DNA of 64,000 nt from Lactuca virosa (GCA_928212115.1 CAKMRJ010004445.1:3760647-3824646), one strand, 5' to 3'. Shown: positions 1-12,448, counted from the first letter of the stretch. Program-made: numbers and translations. Notes: generated by a model not told the origin, from the sequence alone.

Positions 1-773
1 TGAAGCAGAAAGCTAATATCCACAAGACCCCGAAACAGGTGTCGGAACGAAAGCACAAACGTAACTTGAGATATAAGAAAAATCTCATAGAAAGGAAATA
101 ATTTTGGCGATCTCAGAATCCTCATTACGTTAGGAATGAAAAGACAAACAAGTCACAAGGAGAAACAAGAGCCAATTCTACTTCACGAAATCAGTCTCCC
201 TCACATGGCGAGAACAACCGAAACAAGGATTTCGGCTGCTACCATGAAAACAACCAAAAGCATAGGTTCGGTTTACAAAGTCACAACAACCGAAAGGAAA
301 GTTTCGGGCATCAGGTGATAAACAACCGAAAGGGTACTTTCGGTCCCCAAAGTAAAACAAACCTAAAGGGTAATTTCGGTCCCAAGTTCACTAGTGAGAA
401 GAACCAAAGGGAAAGTAGTTTCCGTTCTCAACCAAAGAAGAACAATGACCAAAGGTCTAACTTTGCTTCTAAATATCATTCTTCTTATTCTCGTTCTCAC
501 TCAACAAAAGATTCAAAAGGGAAAGGAAAGCTCTTTCCAGAAGACGAAAGACGCCCAAAAGAGACCCGAAAGCATGCAGACGTCAAAACCACAAATCCTA
601 CGTCTAAATCAAATGAGTCCAAATCAAATAAAGTCAAAGTTTTTACTATCAAGAGAAAAGATCAAAATACATTAATAAAAAGAACTTATCTGATTGATGT
701 TTCTCTTACAACTCCCTATTCTGTAAAAGGCTCACAAGGACCCAAGAAGCTTTGGGTTCCTAAATCTGCTTAA
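1..773 (+). pseudogene. gag C-terminal part of Sirevirus A
   Basis: Gag forms the particle that packages element RNA. Only its C-terminal part is in the window. From about 205 one frame reads a run of short units of the NNRK-x-x-FG type, then a basic, Ser/Lys-rich tail ending near GPKKLWVPKSA at the TAA 771-773. The GPKK..WVPK motif is typical just before the protease in Sireviruses. No CCHC zinc knuckle is visible here; it may lie upstream. Protease follows in another frame, so gag and pol are separated by a stop plus a frame change. The region left of about 190 has stops in all frames that I checked. The true start cannot be placed. Confidence 0.7.
203..400 (+). repeat. Degenerate NNRK..FG repeat in gag
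   Basis: About five units of roughly 12 to 17 codons each contain an AACAACCGAAA-like half and a TTTCGG-like half. They translate to NNRK (or NNQK, TNLK) followed by FG. At the DNA level CCGAAA and TTTCGG are reverse complements, so each unit is also a loose inverted repeat, and the opposite strand shows a parallel FGC repeat. Confidence 0.65.
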
Positions 774-2550
774 TATTTTGCAGGTTATTCGTGACGAGCA
801 GTTCGACGAAGAATGGTACATTAACAGTGGCTGCTCGCGTTACATGACAGGAAGAAGGGAAGAACTAAGGGAGTTTCGGTCCCTCAAAGATGGTGGAACG
901 GTGAAATATGGCAACAATTCGTTTGGAACAATCAAAGGCTATGGTATGATTACAAATGGTGACTTCTCGATAAGAAAGGTAGCATGCGTTGAAGGATTGC
1001 AGCACAACCTCATCAGTGTCTCACAACTGGTGGTTGGTACCGGTTTAAAGGTTTCCTTTGATGAAGAAGGCTCAGAAATTATTGAAAAGAAGTCCAATAA
1101 TGTTCTGCTAAAATCGAAGCGAAAGGGAGAGATGTACCCTCTAAATCTCAATCCAATTCGAGGGAAACCAGTTGTTTGCCTGCTAACGAAGGCACACTCA
1201 GACGAAAGCTGGTTATGGCATCGAAGGCTCTCACATCTCAATTTCAAAGACATCAACAAGCTGGTGCTTGGAGATCACGTTCGAGGTCTTCCTGTTCTAA
1301 AATTTAACAAACAACATTTGTGTGCAGCTTGTGAAATGGGAAAGCAAAGTCGACAAAGTCATCCCACTATAATCAACACAAAAGTGATAGAACCACTAGA
1401 ACTACTACACATCGATCTATGTGGTCCTTCTTCAATCGAAAGTATTGGTGGAAACAAGTATATACTTGTTGTTGTAGACGATTTCTCTCGCTTCACATGG
1501 GTATTTTTCTTGAAGCAAAAATCATAGGCCACTCCCAAGCTCAAACACTTTATAAAACAAGTAGAGGTTTAACTACGAAAAGTGGTTCGTAACGTGAGAA
1601 GCGACAATGGCTTGGAATTCAAAAACAAGGATTTTGAAGACTTTCTAGCAGAGAAGGGAACGACTCACAACTTTTCTGCTCCATATACTCCACAACAGAA
1701 TGGAATAGTTGAAAGGCGAAATCGTTCTCTGTGTGAAGCAGCCTGAACTATGCTGAACTTCGCTTCCTTACCTTTGTATTTCTGGGCTGATGCTATTGCT
1801 GCTGCTTGCTACACCCAGAACAGATCGTATCTGAACAAGCGCTTCTCAATCACTCCTTATGAGATCTTGAACAACCGAAAGCCAAATGTGAAGTTCTTTC
1901 ATGTGTTCGGTTCAAGATGCTTTATCTTCAACTCAAAGGAGAACCGAAACAAGTTTGATGCAAAGGCTGACGAAGGGATCTTTTTGGGCTACTCCTTGAA
2001 CTCAAAGGCATATAGGATTCTGAATAAACGTTCAAAGAAAATTAAAGAAACCTACTATGTCACTTTCGACGATAACTATGTCAAGAAGTTGAAGGCAACT
2101 GAAGGTACTATGCAAGAAATCTTTCCACAGTCCGGTCAAGTAACGGCGCCGATTTCAAATCTTTTCGAGCAATACACGCTGCTTTTCAATGAACCAGAGA
2201 AAGCCATTAATTCCGAATCCAAGGCTAAAGATAACCAGGTCGACAATCTGAAGCAAATCATTGACGACGCTGCAAAGAAGATGGCATATGAACAACCGAA
2301 AGCAACTGAAAAGCCAGTGACAAGCGAACCTCCAAAAGATAATTCTCATGTTCAGGGGGAGGGTTCGTCTTCATCAGATAATTCTAAGTCACCAGTCCAG
2401 GGGGAGAATCAATCCTCATCAAGTCCAACCGAAAGTCCAATCGAAGGGGAATGTGCTGAACCAGACATCGAACTCGTATCATCATTCAAGGGGAAGAATG
2501 CAAATACGAATGATGATGACACTCAATCAGAACTCGAATCCCTCTTGTGA
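774..2550 (+). pseudogene. protease-integrase part of pol, Sirevirus A
   Basis: One frame runs from about 778 to 2550 and is broken by TAG 1525, TAA 1570 and TGA 1744. It starts with the retropepsin region, EEWYINSGCSRYMTG, where the expected Asp of the D-S/T-G active site is Asn. A gag-pre-integrase HHCC zinc-binding region follows (WHRRLSHLNF to CAACEMGKQ). The integrase core shows its three acidic residues in HIDLCGP, VRSDNGLEF and NGIVERRN. After 2100 comes a low-complexity Ser/Pro/Glu linker. The frame changes at about 2540-2550, where RT continues in the next frame. The protein would mature Gag-Pol and insert element cDNA into chromosomes, but this copy cannot make it. Confidence 0.88.
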
Positions 2551-4270
2551 TCCAAATTACCCTCCTCTCATCAAATGGACCAAAGATCATCCTCAAAGTC
2601 AAATTATTGGAGAATCATCCGAAAAAGTCTTAACTCGATCACAGCTGAAAGCGAAACAGGCTGCATTATTCTCTCAAGTAGAATTTTGTATGTTCAACTT
2701 GTTCGTCTCCAAAGTTGAACCGAAGACGGTGAATACAGCTCTTGATCATTCCGATTGGGTTCAAGCTATGCAAGATGAGCTGAACGAGATTGAACGAAAC
2801 AAAGTATGGCGACTAATTCCAACTCCAAAGGATGCTTCGGTTGTAGGACTAAAGTGGGTTTTCAGGAATAAGATGGACAAGGAAGGAAATGTGATTCGCA
2901 ACAAGGCTCGGTTGGTTGTGAAAGGCTATTGTCAAGAAAAAGGCATAGATTATGAAGAGACCTTCGCTCCAGTTGCAAGATTAGAATCGGTTCGAATCTT
3001 TCTTGCTTATGCTGCACACAAAAATTTCGAAGTCTATCAAATGGACGTGAAGTGTGCCTTTCTCAATGGAGAACTTGAAGAAACGGTGTATGTAGAGCAA
3101 CCGCCATGCTTCGTGAACGAAAAGTATCCAGATTACTGCTACATTCTGGACAAGGCAGTATATGGCCTGAAGCAGGCTCCCAGAGCATGGTATGAAACCC
3201 TTACTCGATTCTTAAAAATGTCCAAATTTAAACAAGGTTCGGTTGACCCAACCTTCTTTCGTAAGAAAGAGGGTAACCACCTTATGATAGTCCAAATTTA
3301 TGTTGATGATATCATCTTCGGCTCCACGAATCCTAGCCTAACAGCTGAATTCAGGAAGTTGATGGAAACTAAATTTGAGATGAGCTCAATGGGTCCGATT
3401 AACTTTTTCCTTGGCTTGAATATTAGACAGGGACCCGAAGGCATTTTTATCAATCAGGAGGCGTATACAAAGACACTACTTGCCAAGTTTGGGATGTTGG
3501 GCGACTCAAAGGTGAAGGTTCCTATGGCGTTTGACACTAAGCTTACACCATCATTGGAGAAACCGGCTGCTGACATGACGCTTTATCGTCAGATGATTGG
3601 GTCTCTGATGTATCTTACAGCCAGTAGGCCGGGTATTATGTTCTCAGTCTGCTATTGTGCCCGATTCCAAACTAACCCACGCGAACCTCACATGCTGGCA
3701 GTGAAGAATATTTTTCGCTATCTGAAGCGAACCACCTCTCTCGGTCTATGGTATCCAGCCAACTCAAGATTCTTTGTCCAAGCATTCTCAGATGCTGACC
3801 TAGGGGGATGTGGATTGGATCGTAAAATCACTACTGGAGGATGCCAATTTCTTGATGGCAAATTAGTAAGCTGGCAATCAAAGAAACAAACATGTGTTTC
3901 TCTCTCCACAGCCGAAGCTGAATACATAGCCGCAACATCATGCACATCTCAGGTCGTTTGGATACAAAGTCAACTTAGAGACTATGACCTGAACATGAAG
4001 AAAATCCCACTATATTGCGACTCAGAAAGTGCAATTAGGATTTGTCATAACCCAGTACAACACTCAAAGACAAAGCACATAGCACTGAGGTATCACTTTA
4101 TCAAAGATCATGTGGAAGATGGTAACGTAGAGATTCATTTCGTTAGAACCATTGATCAATTAGCAGATATCTTTACTAAGGCCTTACCTGAAGCAAGTTT
4201 CAATAAGATCCTACAAGGCCTAGGAATGATGGAAGCTGAATCTGTACCGAAATCGGCTTCGCTTCATTAA
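2549..4270 (+). pseudogene. reverse transcriptase-RNase H, Sirevirus A
   Basis: This stretch stays open for about 570 codons to TAA 4268-4270. It begins with the conserved pre-RT linker (DPNYPPLIKWTKDHP). The RT has the copia motifs LVVKGYCQEKGIDYEETFAPVA, QMDVKCAFLNGELEE and the catalytic YVDD (IVQIYVDDIIFGS). RNase H has its acidic residues in SDADLGG, STAEAEY and CDSESA, then HIALRYHFIKDHV and LADIFTKALPE. This is the best preserved domain block of element A. It is the 3' part of a polyprotein that is broken upstream, so I call it a pseudogene although the domains look intact. Confidence 0.9.
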
Positions 4271-4282
4271 AGGTTGGAAGCG

Positions 4283-4370
4283 AAATAGAGCGAACGCTCG
4301 GTCTATTTCGGGTTCGGTTCACCCGGGAACCGAAATGAACCAAACGCTCGGTCTATTTCGGGTTCGGTCC
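4283..4370 (+). repeat. Tandem hairpin-forming duplication just after pol
   Basis: Two copies of about 39 bp (about 4283-4321 and 4331-4369) share AACGCTCGGTCTATTTCGG followed by GTTCGGT. The first copy starts GAAATAGAGC and can pair with the GGTCTATTTC ahead of it, giving a stem. The repeat begins 13 bp after the pol stop. Element E has a different tandem duplication at the matching place. Confidence 0.7.
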
Positions 4371-6005
4371 TACTGAACTCGGTTTGCTTTAGTTTCTTTA
4401 AAAGGAATTTCGGTTGTATACTTTTGTACACTCTTTTACATTCTCATTTTTATGTTTTTCTTTTATTTTTTTTATTTTCATAAAATCCAAAAATAATTTT
4501 CTTTCTATTTTTATTTTTTTCTTTAAATTTTTTTTTTCACAAAATACAAAAATATTTCTTTCATTTTATTTTATCTTTCTCATGGTTTCATGTATAAAAG
4601 TTATTCTCGATGATGGAGCTGGAGCAGGTATAAATTCTTATCTATGTTTTAGTTAAGTGTCCCTAGAAGCATGCTGCTGCATGTTGACCGAAGTCTCTAA
4701 AGATTTTGAGTGAAGCCTTAATGACTTGATATATACAAATCATGTCTTCCCAATTAGGCTGTTAAATTCACTCTAATCATTAGCTACCTTACTCTTCTCA
4801 TATTGAGCTTAGAGTTTTCTGCTTGGTCCTACTTTTATAGCAGAGGTACATTCGGTTCCTTAACCACCTACACCATTTTTCTCCATCACCTTTGATATCA
4901 TGAACGTAACCCTTGAGACTCTCAGCAATTGCCACTGAGGTTTATGGTTACACAACATCTGTGTTTATGATCTTAGTCTCATGTTACTACGTACTAAGTG
5001 AAACCCAAAATTCTATACCCATAATGAATTGACGATGAACAATTAATATGTTCTAGTTTTCACCAATGAATTACCGAAACCACTCTATGTGGAGTTACCA
5101 TGAAATCTCTTTTTATTTTGTAAGATCCTTTTGAAATTGTCTATCACCAAGACTTTTCTTCCCTAAGGATCCAGTTTTATTTTTTTTTTAGATTTCTTAT
5201 TGAATTTTCAACAAGTCACTGAATACGTGTCTAACCTACTTGTTCAACAGACCACATTGGTCTCACAGGTACTTCGTTCTCTTTCGGTCTTATGTCAAGA
5301 ACCGAAACTTGAATTGAAGCGAAAGCCACCCTTACAAGCCCTATATATAAAAGATGCCTTTCATTGCTTCTTAATAAGTACATGATCGTATTTCAACGGG
5401 AAACCACATAGACACTTTGAAGTCTTTCTTGACTTTGAAGGAAGAGATTCATGCCCAGGATCCATTGCTTTATGTCTTAATCGACATCACACTATCCCAC
5501 AAAAAGTTTGATTTATTTCTTTATCTTTCACACTCTATGCACGAAAATCTTTGATTTTCCAAAAATCCGGTTCTATTTTGTATAAGCTATTTTTCATTAT
5601 ATAGCTTGGGTTCTAAAAGTGACATGGTTATTCTCAAACGAAATGATCAAATTGACACAGACTCATGTCATTTATGTTGGTGACGTTTCAAATAAAGCAA
5701 AAGGGGTGAGTCAGCAGTTATCCAAACGTTTGACGATTTGAAAAAGGCGATTTGTATGGAAAGGCGCGTAAAATTGAAACATTTTCTCTCTCCTGCGTAA
5801 TCATTGGGGTTGCCAACTGTCTAATCCCCACTTTATCGAGAACCGTTTCACAAAAGACAAGATTTTGGGCGGATATTTCTCTCTCCTAATCCCAAGTATA
5901 AAAGGTTTCATCCAAATCACCTTTACTCTTTTACCGCTTTCTAATCTCCCAAAGCAAAAAGGCGATTTCTTTCACTGTTCATCATCTTCTTCTCTAGCTC
6001 CATCA
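4371..6005 (+). other. pol-env spacer of Sirevirus A with conserved blocks
   Basis: About 1.6 kb without a credible ORF lies between pol and the env-like ORF. It is T-rich at 4430-4600. Several blocks are shared in order with the spacer of element E: 4658-4685 (28 bp identical to 43678-43705, centred on AGCATGCTGCTGCATG), 4958-4973 (TCTGTGTTTATGATCT, also 43988-44003) and about 4997-5009 (AAGTGAAACCCAAA). The function is unknown. Splice, packaging or internal promoter roles are all possible. Confidence 0.7.
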
Positions 6006-9000
6006 ATGGTAGAATCTTCATCTGTTCAAGACACCTCTGTTCGCTCCACCCTTCTGACCATCAAGCCTCACCAAAACCTCATAATCGACCTTACCCCGTT
6101 CACCTATGAACCCTACATGCTGCAAGTTGTGGAATGCCTCAAATACTCTCCGCTTGTCATCGCTCTATCACAGGTGGAGGTAGTTCCCATGTCTTGCCTT
6201 TCTCATATCTACTCAACTGCTCACTATGACAAAGTCGCTGAGAGAATCCACTTCGATATTCACAACGAAAAGACCTCGATTTCAAAGAATCGATTTTGCA
6301 CGCTGCTAGGTCTTGCTCACGAACCTACCATGGTGAGCCCTGATTCCATCTCAACTGGTCAACTATTCTCAATGTTCTACAACATGGGGTATACTGAAAC
6401 CCTAACCACCGTGACGAAGTTCAAGAAATCATGTCTTCCTCCATAATGGAATGGCCTCTTCACTCTCCTGTTCAAAGGACTCTCAGAGCGAAGCGCTGGA
6501 TTAGATGGGGCGAGCAAGTCGTTCATGACCATGCTTTATGGGTTGTACAACGAGATACATCTCGACTTTGGTTCGGTCCTATGGCAACAACTTGTTCAAA
6601 GTTTATCCTCCTCTTCTTGCCATTCTGAAGTTTCGTGTGGCAGGTTCTGGACAATTGTCACAAAATGGGCAATGGATCGTTATCATGTCCCGATCATGGC
6701 AGACTCGCTTCTCTCCTCCATCGTAACATTCCACACGACGAAGATAATAGTTACAGATCCGTCCAAGTTTTTGTTTGTTGGATCGATTCCAACATCCATG
6801 TATGCATGTGTATCTGAGGCGAGTAATGTAATTCAAGAGTACAAGAAGCTTCCTACTTCGGGCCCAAGGGAACTCACACCCGCAATGATTCGTTCCATTG
6901 AGGAAGCAGATAAGCCGTCAAAGAGGGGAAAGAAACAAGAAAAGAAGAAAGAAGAAAGAGTTACCAAAGGAGCTAAGGGGCAAACTCCAAGGAAGCAAAA
7001 GTCTGAGAAGGTAGCACCTTCCCAGCCCAAGCAGAAGAAGACCAAGAAGCCTGCTCGGAAGCTTATCCTTCAGTCATCAAGCGACTCCGACTCCAAGTAT
7101 ATCCCTACTGGACATAAACAACCCACTCCTAGCGCATCTGAGAGCGAAAGCTCTGATGATGAGGCTTCGGTTCGTGGTGATACCCCACCTCGATCACCTA
7201 CACCATAGGTACAAGTTCGCTCCAACACACCTTCTCCTCCACCTGTTTCCATTCCTATTTCCTTACCTCCCACTTTCCCAGTTATCACATCACAACCCAC
7301 TTCTACAATTCCTCTTCCTCCTCCTATTTTTTCTGATGCTACCACCACCACCACAACTGAAGTTCAGACCAACGTATCTGATACGGGGGTTCGGTCTTCA
7401 GTCCCTGAAACATCCAAACCATTATCTCCCACACCTTCAACCGAAACCAATACTGTCCTTGGTGGTGAAGAAATGGATTTTGATTCCTTCTACTACAGCC
7501 CCTACCGGGTTCAGAGTGATGAAGATGATGATGCTCCCATTACCAAAAAGCACATCAAGGAGCTGAATGACAAAATCGACAATCTTATGGCCTCTTCCTC
7601 CTCTCACCATCCCTACTCTGAAGCTGCTATTCAGGGCATGGTTGACACTTTTGTCAAGGCTCATGAAGCCTCAATTTCTAAAGCCACAGATGCCATTGCA
7701 GCCTCAACCAAAGTCTGCACAGAAGCGACCGAAAAAGTCGATAAACTAGTTCACAACGCTAATATTTTTCTCGAGTCTTTACAGGGAGCAGCTGAGTTGA
7801 ACGCTTCTAAAGTGAACAACATCATTGCCAAACTTGAAGAATCCTTTGCTGTTGAGAAGCAACACTTTGCCTCCCTTCGCAAGAACATTCAAGAGGATAA
7901 TGTTGCACTTCTGCCCTCTCTCAATGAACGTCTCACAAAGCTTCAAGCTGATCTGGCCATGGAAAGCTCGATCATGGATGAAATCTCTCTCAAGACTACT
8001 CAGCTGAAAACCAAAAATCTCCAACTTTCTCAGGCAAACAAGGAGGTTGATCACCTTCGTTCTGAAAGGGCTGTCGTCAAGAGTTGTGTCTCAGACGTAC
8101 ACGCCATTTTATCGAACGTTCTGGGAGGCTCACGACCCTATCTTGACCATATCAGTTAGACGACATCTTGCTGAAAAATTCCGTCCTGCACTTGGGATGT
8201 TGAGTCGCATCGAAGGTGTTTCGGAGACTGTGGTACCTCCGAAACAAGGGGGAGAAGGAATTACAACTTCGTCTCAACCTCCTCCTACTACCCAGCCAGA
8301 ACAACAAAAGACTGAGCATACTTCGGGTTCGGGCTTTAAGGATAAAGGCAATGGTATCGTGGATGACAATGATGAGGAAGAGGAGACAATAGCTGATGAT
8401 CTAAAGCGAAAGGCAAGGGATAGGGAAACCGATCTCAATGCCAAGATTGTAAAGGAAGCTGAAGAGAATGAAAGAAGGTTAAAGGAGGCTCATGACCTCC
8501 TGGAAAGCAAGAAAACCCTCTTTCCCCACTGGACTCTGGAGAAGCTAATCAAAAAGGCTATCGATTCCCCTAGCACTCATTGGCTTGAGCCAGTAGTGTC
8601 TTTGGATTGTGAAAATACAAAGGACTCTCAGTTCGATATGCCAATCACCCGGAAGGCGTTTGTTTTCCACTGCTTTCTTCCTATCACAGAAGCACCTCAT
8701 CCAGACCCGAAGGTTGATCGTGAGCTAATCGACTACTATTTGGAGTTCGCTCAACCTCTATATCTTACTTGGAGTGCTCAGAAAATTATCACAGTTCGGG
8801 TCCTTAAGCCTCACGTAGCAGGGAAATTCATCAATGTCAAATTCAAGGTTACCAGAGGTTTGACCAACTCTGAGCATACCTTCTCCCTTGCTGATCTACT
8901 TAATCTCAATCCTAATGATTGGATTGTTCTGCACAACATTCTTCTCTCCAACCCAGTCGAATACGAGCCAATCATTGATCATCTGAAAAGAATGTTAGTC

Positions 9001-9270
9001 TGCTACATTCTGGAGGTAGCCAAGATGGATCAAGAGATCGCTTCAGTTCTCAGAAAGAAGCCCACCATTTTACCTGTTGGTTCTGCAAGCGATGTCAACA
9101 AAATGAAAATGGGAAAGATTGACCCGAAGCTGAACTCGGTGATGTTCACCAAGCAAGAAGGTAAGAAATGCATGTTCGCTCTAACTGATAAACATCTCTT
9201 TACTACTCGTGCTTGGAGTATGTTCTGGGAATCATTAACAGGTGTAAGCAAAATAGTGAAAGCGATATGA
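6006..9270 (+). pseudogene. env-like ORF of Sirevirus A
   Basis: ATG 6006 opens a frame that continues to about 8120, broken only by TAA 6444 and TAG 7206. It then shifts one frame and continues to TGA 9268-9270, about 1,088 codons in all. Parts in order: an N-terminal globular region (to about 6840), a Lys-rich basic stretch (6900-7070), a Ser/Pro/Thr-rich segment (7080-7450), a likely coiled coil rich in Leu/Glu/Lys (7540-8080), an acidic linker, and a C-terminal domain (8500-9270). I see no clear signal peptide or membrane segment, so calling it an envelope protein rests only on position. Segments such as RSAGLD and FKKS.LP match the ORF in element E. Function is unknown. Confidence 0.8.
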
Positions 9271-9404
9271 AGTACTTCACAGATATGATAAGATGGTATA
9301 TCAACTTTCGTCAAGTCCTTCTTGCTGTAATTCCAAACTTGTTCAAGGTGGTGAAGCGAGCAGCTGTTAATCAACCGAAGTAAAGGTCTCGCCCCAATTG
9401 ACGT

Positions 9405-9416
9405 AAAGGGGGAGAT
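9405..9416 (+). promoter_or_regulatory. Polypurine tract of Sirevirus A
   Basis: AAAGGGGGAGAT directly precedes the TGTTG start of the 3' LTR. The same purine run precedes the 3' LTR of element E (48761-48772). It primes plus-strand DNA synthesis. Confidence 0.9.
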
Positions 9417-9765
9417 TGTTGAATTCTAAATGTTGCGTCTTGGGCTCGATTTTAGTTAGCCCAGTTTTGTAACCGGTTTGGGCCTGTCCAACCGTGTTTT
9501 GTTTTATTCTAGGGTTTTAGTATTTAAGGTGCATGCATGCATCATTGTAAGTATCGATTGAACAATTCTCTTTATCGTATTGTAAACCCTAGCTCGTCTC
9601 TACAGTGGAAGTTCTTAATCGAGCTCTGCTGAGGCGTGACTACATTTGAATCATTCAGTATTACTTTGATTCCATCTTGTGTTCATTGTTTTGTTTAATA
9701 TAATTGTTTGTTCTTCTTTGATTAACCTGTAAAAGATCTAATCGATCTTAGAGATTTTATCTCAT

Positions 9766-9767
<2 letters not shown>
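9417..9767 (+). repeat. 3' LTR of Sirevirus A
   Basis: The LTR starts with TGTTGAATTC right after the polypurine tract. I place its end at CTCATCA (9767) by analogy with the TTTCATCA end of element E, giving 351 bp. The 5' LTR is outside the window, so the end is not proven. A TATA-like TATTTAAG lies at 9531-9538. The LTR ends at the start of a TA microsatellite. Confidence 0.75.

Positions 9768-9853
<86 letters not shown>
9768..9853. repeat. (TA)n-(GA)n microsatellite
   Basis: About 57 bp of AT/TA dinucleotides are followed by 29 bp of GA dinucleotides. The tract lies between the Sirevirus LTR and the left terminal repeat of the putative DNA transposon. Confidence 0.97.
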
Positions 9854-9856
<3 letters not shown>

Positions 9857-12156
9857 CATGTATAACCCATATATATTGTGTGAATGTATGACCAAATATG
9901 GTCCAATCATTTTATAAGGGAATTAAAGTAATTTTATTTATTAAATAAAATATCATAAAATTAAATCCCTATATATTTGGAAACATTATCAATTCAGAAT
10001 ACATAATTTTAGGGATAAATCATTTATCACCGGCCATTCACCCTCTCATTTCACGCCTACCCTAACGAATGATCCATCTAATTTTCCTACTCCTCATACA
10101 TGTATCGGCCATTGAAATTTTCTTCTTTGTTGTTTCGTACCGAGAGCCAAGACCGGGTTAAACAAGAAGATTGCCAACTAATTTCCATCGGTTTGATGTC
10201 TAGTCGAGTTGTTGGCGATGAAGGTAATACGACAAATATAGTCCAATCATTATTTTTATGAAATATATATACAAACTTACTTAAAATTAAAAGGTTTAAT
10301 TTTGATATTTGTGTATATTAATATAAAAAAGAATATATAAACAATTTTTTTTGATCATTTGGTATGTCGAACAGATTAACCAAAACAAGTCTTGGAGTTT
10401 TTTTGGATTGTTGGCATAGATAAAAGAAACAATTTTTTTTGGAGTTTGTTTGTTTGTTACTATACACGGTTTCAAAGTCAAATAACTTTACTTTCTTTTT
10501 AGTTTTTTTTCCTATTAAAATAAATCTAATTATTTTGTGTATGTGTTTGTGATTTCAATTGCATTCTGTTTTTTAAATCGAAATGTTGCTTATAGAATTG
10601 GTTGCTTTTTTAATTTGTATGGTCTTGTAGTTTGTTTTGTGAGCTATATAAATGGTGAACAACTGCTATATAAAGGGTGAACTGCCTGAGTTCTTTGGTG
10701 GTTTATGTGCAAGTCATGTTGAGGATGGTTGCCTAAGGTCAAATGTGGGTCCATGGAATGATCTTGAATTAATGATGTATGCATTCTTTTTGAGGATTTA
10801 TGTAGCGGTAACGGATTTTGCATGTAAACGACCACATTTTTTAAGAATGTATTTATATTTACTATCCACACATTCTTGTAAAAATGCATTTATATTTACA
10901 ATAGATTGTATAATAAATAATCTTTTTTTATAATAGAGTATTGTGACTAGTGATAGAGCAATAAAAAGAGTTTATTTCTAAACGTTTTTGGAGAATTTTC
11001 TTATTTTTGGTTCAAAGTAGTAGTGATTTTTATTTTGTTTAAAATTTTTGTAGGTATGAAAGAAAACATGATATAAATTGATGTTAAATATTTTGCAAAT
11101 CGATGTGAGAATTAAACAAATCACAAAACAAAATAAATAACTTTTGATTTTTTAAAAAATAAATTATGATTCTTAAAGAATTAACAAGGATCAATGGTGG
11201 TGGTTTGCGATGATTAAGTATTGATAATGACATTTTTATGCACGTAGATGGTAGGAGAGGATGGTGATTCATGTGGTAATCGATGTCGATCAGAGAAATA
11301 ATCATCGACACCCTCTTAGACGAAGAAACAACCAACAAGACAACACCACCGCCAAAATACAACCCGTATTCATCACCAACTTTTGCATATATTCTTTTAG
11401 AAATGTTATTCTTTTATAACTTGTATTCTTTTAGAATTCAATTTAATCTTCAAGAATACATCATAATCCTTTTACGAATGTATCGTATTCTTCTTAAGAA
11501 TAAATTTTATTCTTTTAACAATATTTTTAGCATTAATTTCTTTTTAATTCTTATAGAATGCACTTGTATCATATCTTGAGAATGCCTGCAATTTAGTCTC
11601 ATACTTTATTAATGTCTGTGATTTATGAAATTTTATACCACTCAATTTTCTCACTCCTTCACATCCATTCTCATTTATTCTTAACACAATTCAGATTTAT
11701 TTTTTAAGAATGTCTATTCTTGCATTTATAATTTGTAATAATTATTATTATTATTATTTTGATACAAATTATTATTTTTGAACATATGCATTCTCATTCT
11801 TTCAGAATGTTGATTCTAAAAAAACTCTTCACTGAAACTGGAAAATAAATTTAAACGTGTTGAATTAAAGTTGTATTCCTAAAATATCTTATTTAATTTG
11901 AATACATTTAACAAAATCCAAGATTTTCATTTAATTTTTATTAATTAATTTTAGTTAGTTGCCTAAAATATTGATAATATTAAATTTCTCTCTCTTAATA
12001 AAATATGACATATAATTAGTTAAGTCATATTATATAGTAAATGCTAGTACATGATAATATCATGTACCCTAATATCACAACCCTTCATGTTTTTAATCAA
12101 ATGGTTACAATTTAGTCATATATTCACACAATAATTGTAATTCACATTTGATCCTA

Positions 12157-12160
<4 letters not shown>
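9852..12160. mobile_element. Putative TIR DNA transposon, non-coding
   Basis: The two ends are imperfect inverted repeats. The left reads AGGATCATG and the reverse complement of the right reads AGGATCAAATG. Both then carry ATTGTGTGAATRTATGAC (9875-9892; 12115-12132, one mismatch) and further matches. Both ends abut TA microsatellites. The interior is AT-rich with many TTCTTTTAGAATG-like motifs and small ORFs that I do not recognise. No transposase is visible. The ends resemble plant MULE-like terminal repeats, which is an inference. A clean target duplication cannot be read because of the microsatellites. Confidence 0.5.

Positions 12161-12243
<83 letters not shown>
12161..12243. repeat. (TA)n microsatellite
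   Basis: 83 bp of uninterrupted TA repeats. They mark the point where copia element B is truncated on its left. Confidence 0.97.
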
Positions 12244-12247
<4 letters not shown>

Positions 12248-12448
12248 AAGACAAGTCAATCTTACTGTTAGTAGGCCTCATTCACGATATTGGTGTATAA
12301 GGGGGGTATAAGGTTACTGCCTATAAAATGGTGGTTTAATGGGTGCCCCCTCTCACCCACTGCTTCCTTAATTGGTGGAGGGTCGTTAGCCGAACGGGTA
12401 GGATAGGACATTAATCTTCAATTCTTCATTAATAAGTATAATGATAAT
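12244..12448 (+). other. 5' leader of copia B, left part
   Basis: 205 bp of non-coding sequence joins seamlessly to 16797 once the solo LTR and one copy of ATAAT are removed. No PBS or LTR end is visible, so the LTR and primer site of element B are lost. Confidence 0.6.

Larger units (their letters stand above)
1..9767 (+). mobile_element. Sirevirus-type Ty1/copia retrotransposon A, left end outside window
   Basis: Order on the plus strand is gag end, protease, integrase, RT, RNase H, a long spacer, an env-like ORF, a polypurine tract and a 3' LTR. Protease-integrase before RT defines Ty1/copia. A long extra ORF after pol is the hallmark of the Sirevirus (SIRE/Maximus) lineage. The 5' LTR, PBS and gag start lie left of the window, so no target-site duplication can be read. 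All coding parts carry nonsense codons or frameshifts, so the copy is not autonomous. Confidence 0.9.

Noticed and set aside
5865..6005. Longer start for the env-like ORF of A at 5865
   Set aside because: The 5865 start is not ATG in the sequence; ATG 6006 fits the position of the start in element E better.
7070..7354. Gly/Val-rich minus-strand ORF
   Set aside because: It is the antisense of the Ser/Pro-rich env-like segment, with no independent support.
9722..9910. ORF across the microsatellite
   Set aside because: Made of TA and GA dinucleotide translation.
10652..10933. 93-codon ORF inside the TIR element
   Set aside because: Not recognised and no intron or promoter evidence; could be a captured gene fragment but I cannot support it.
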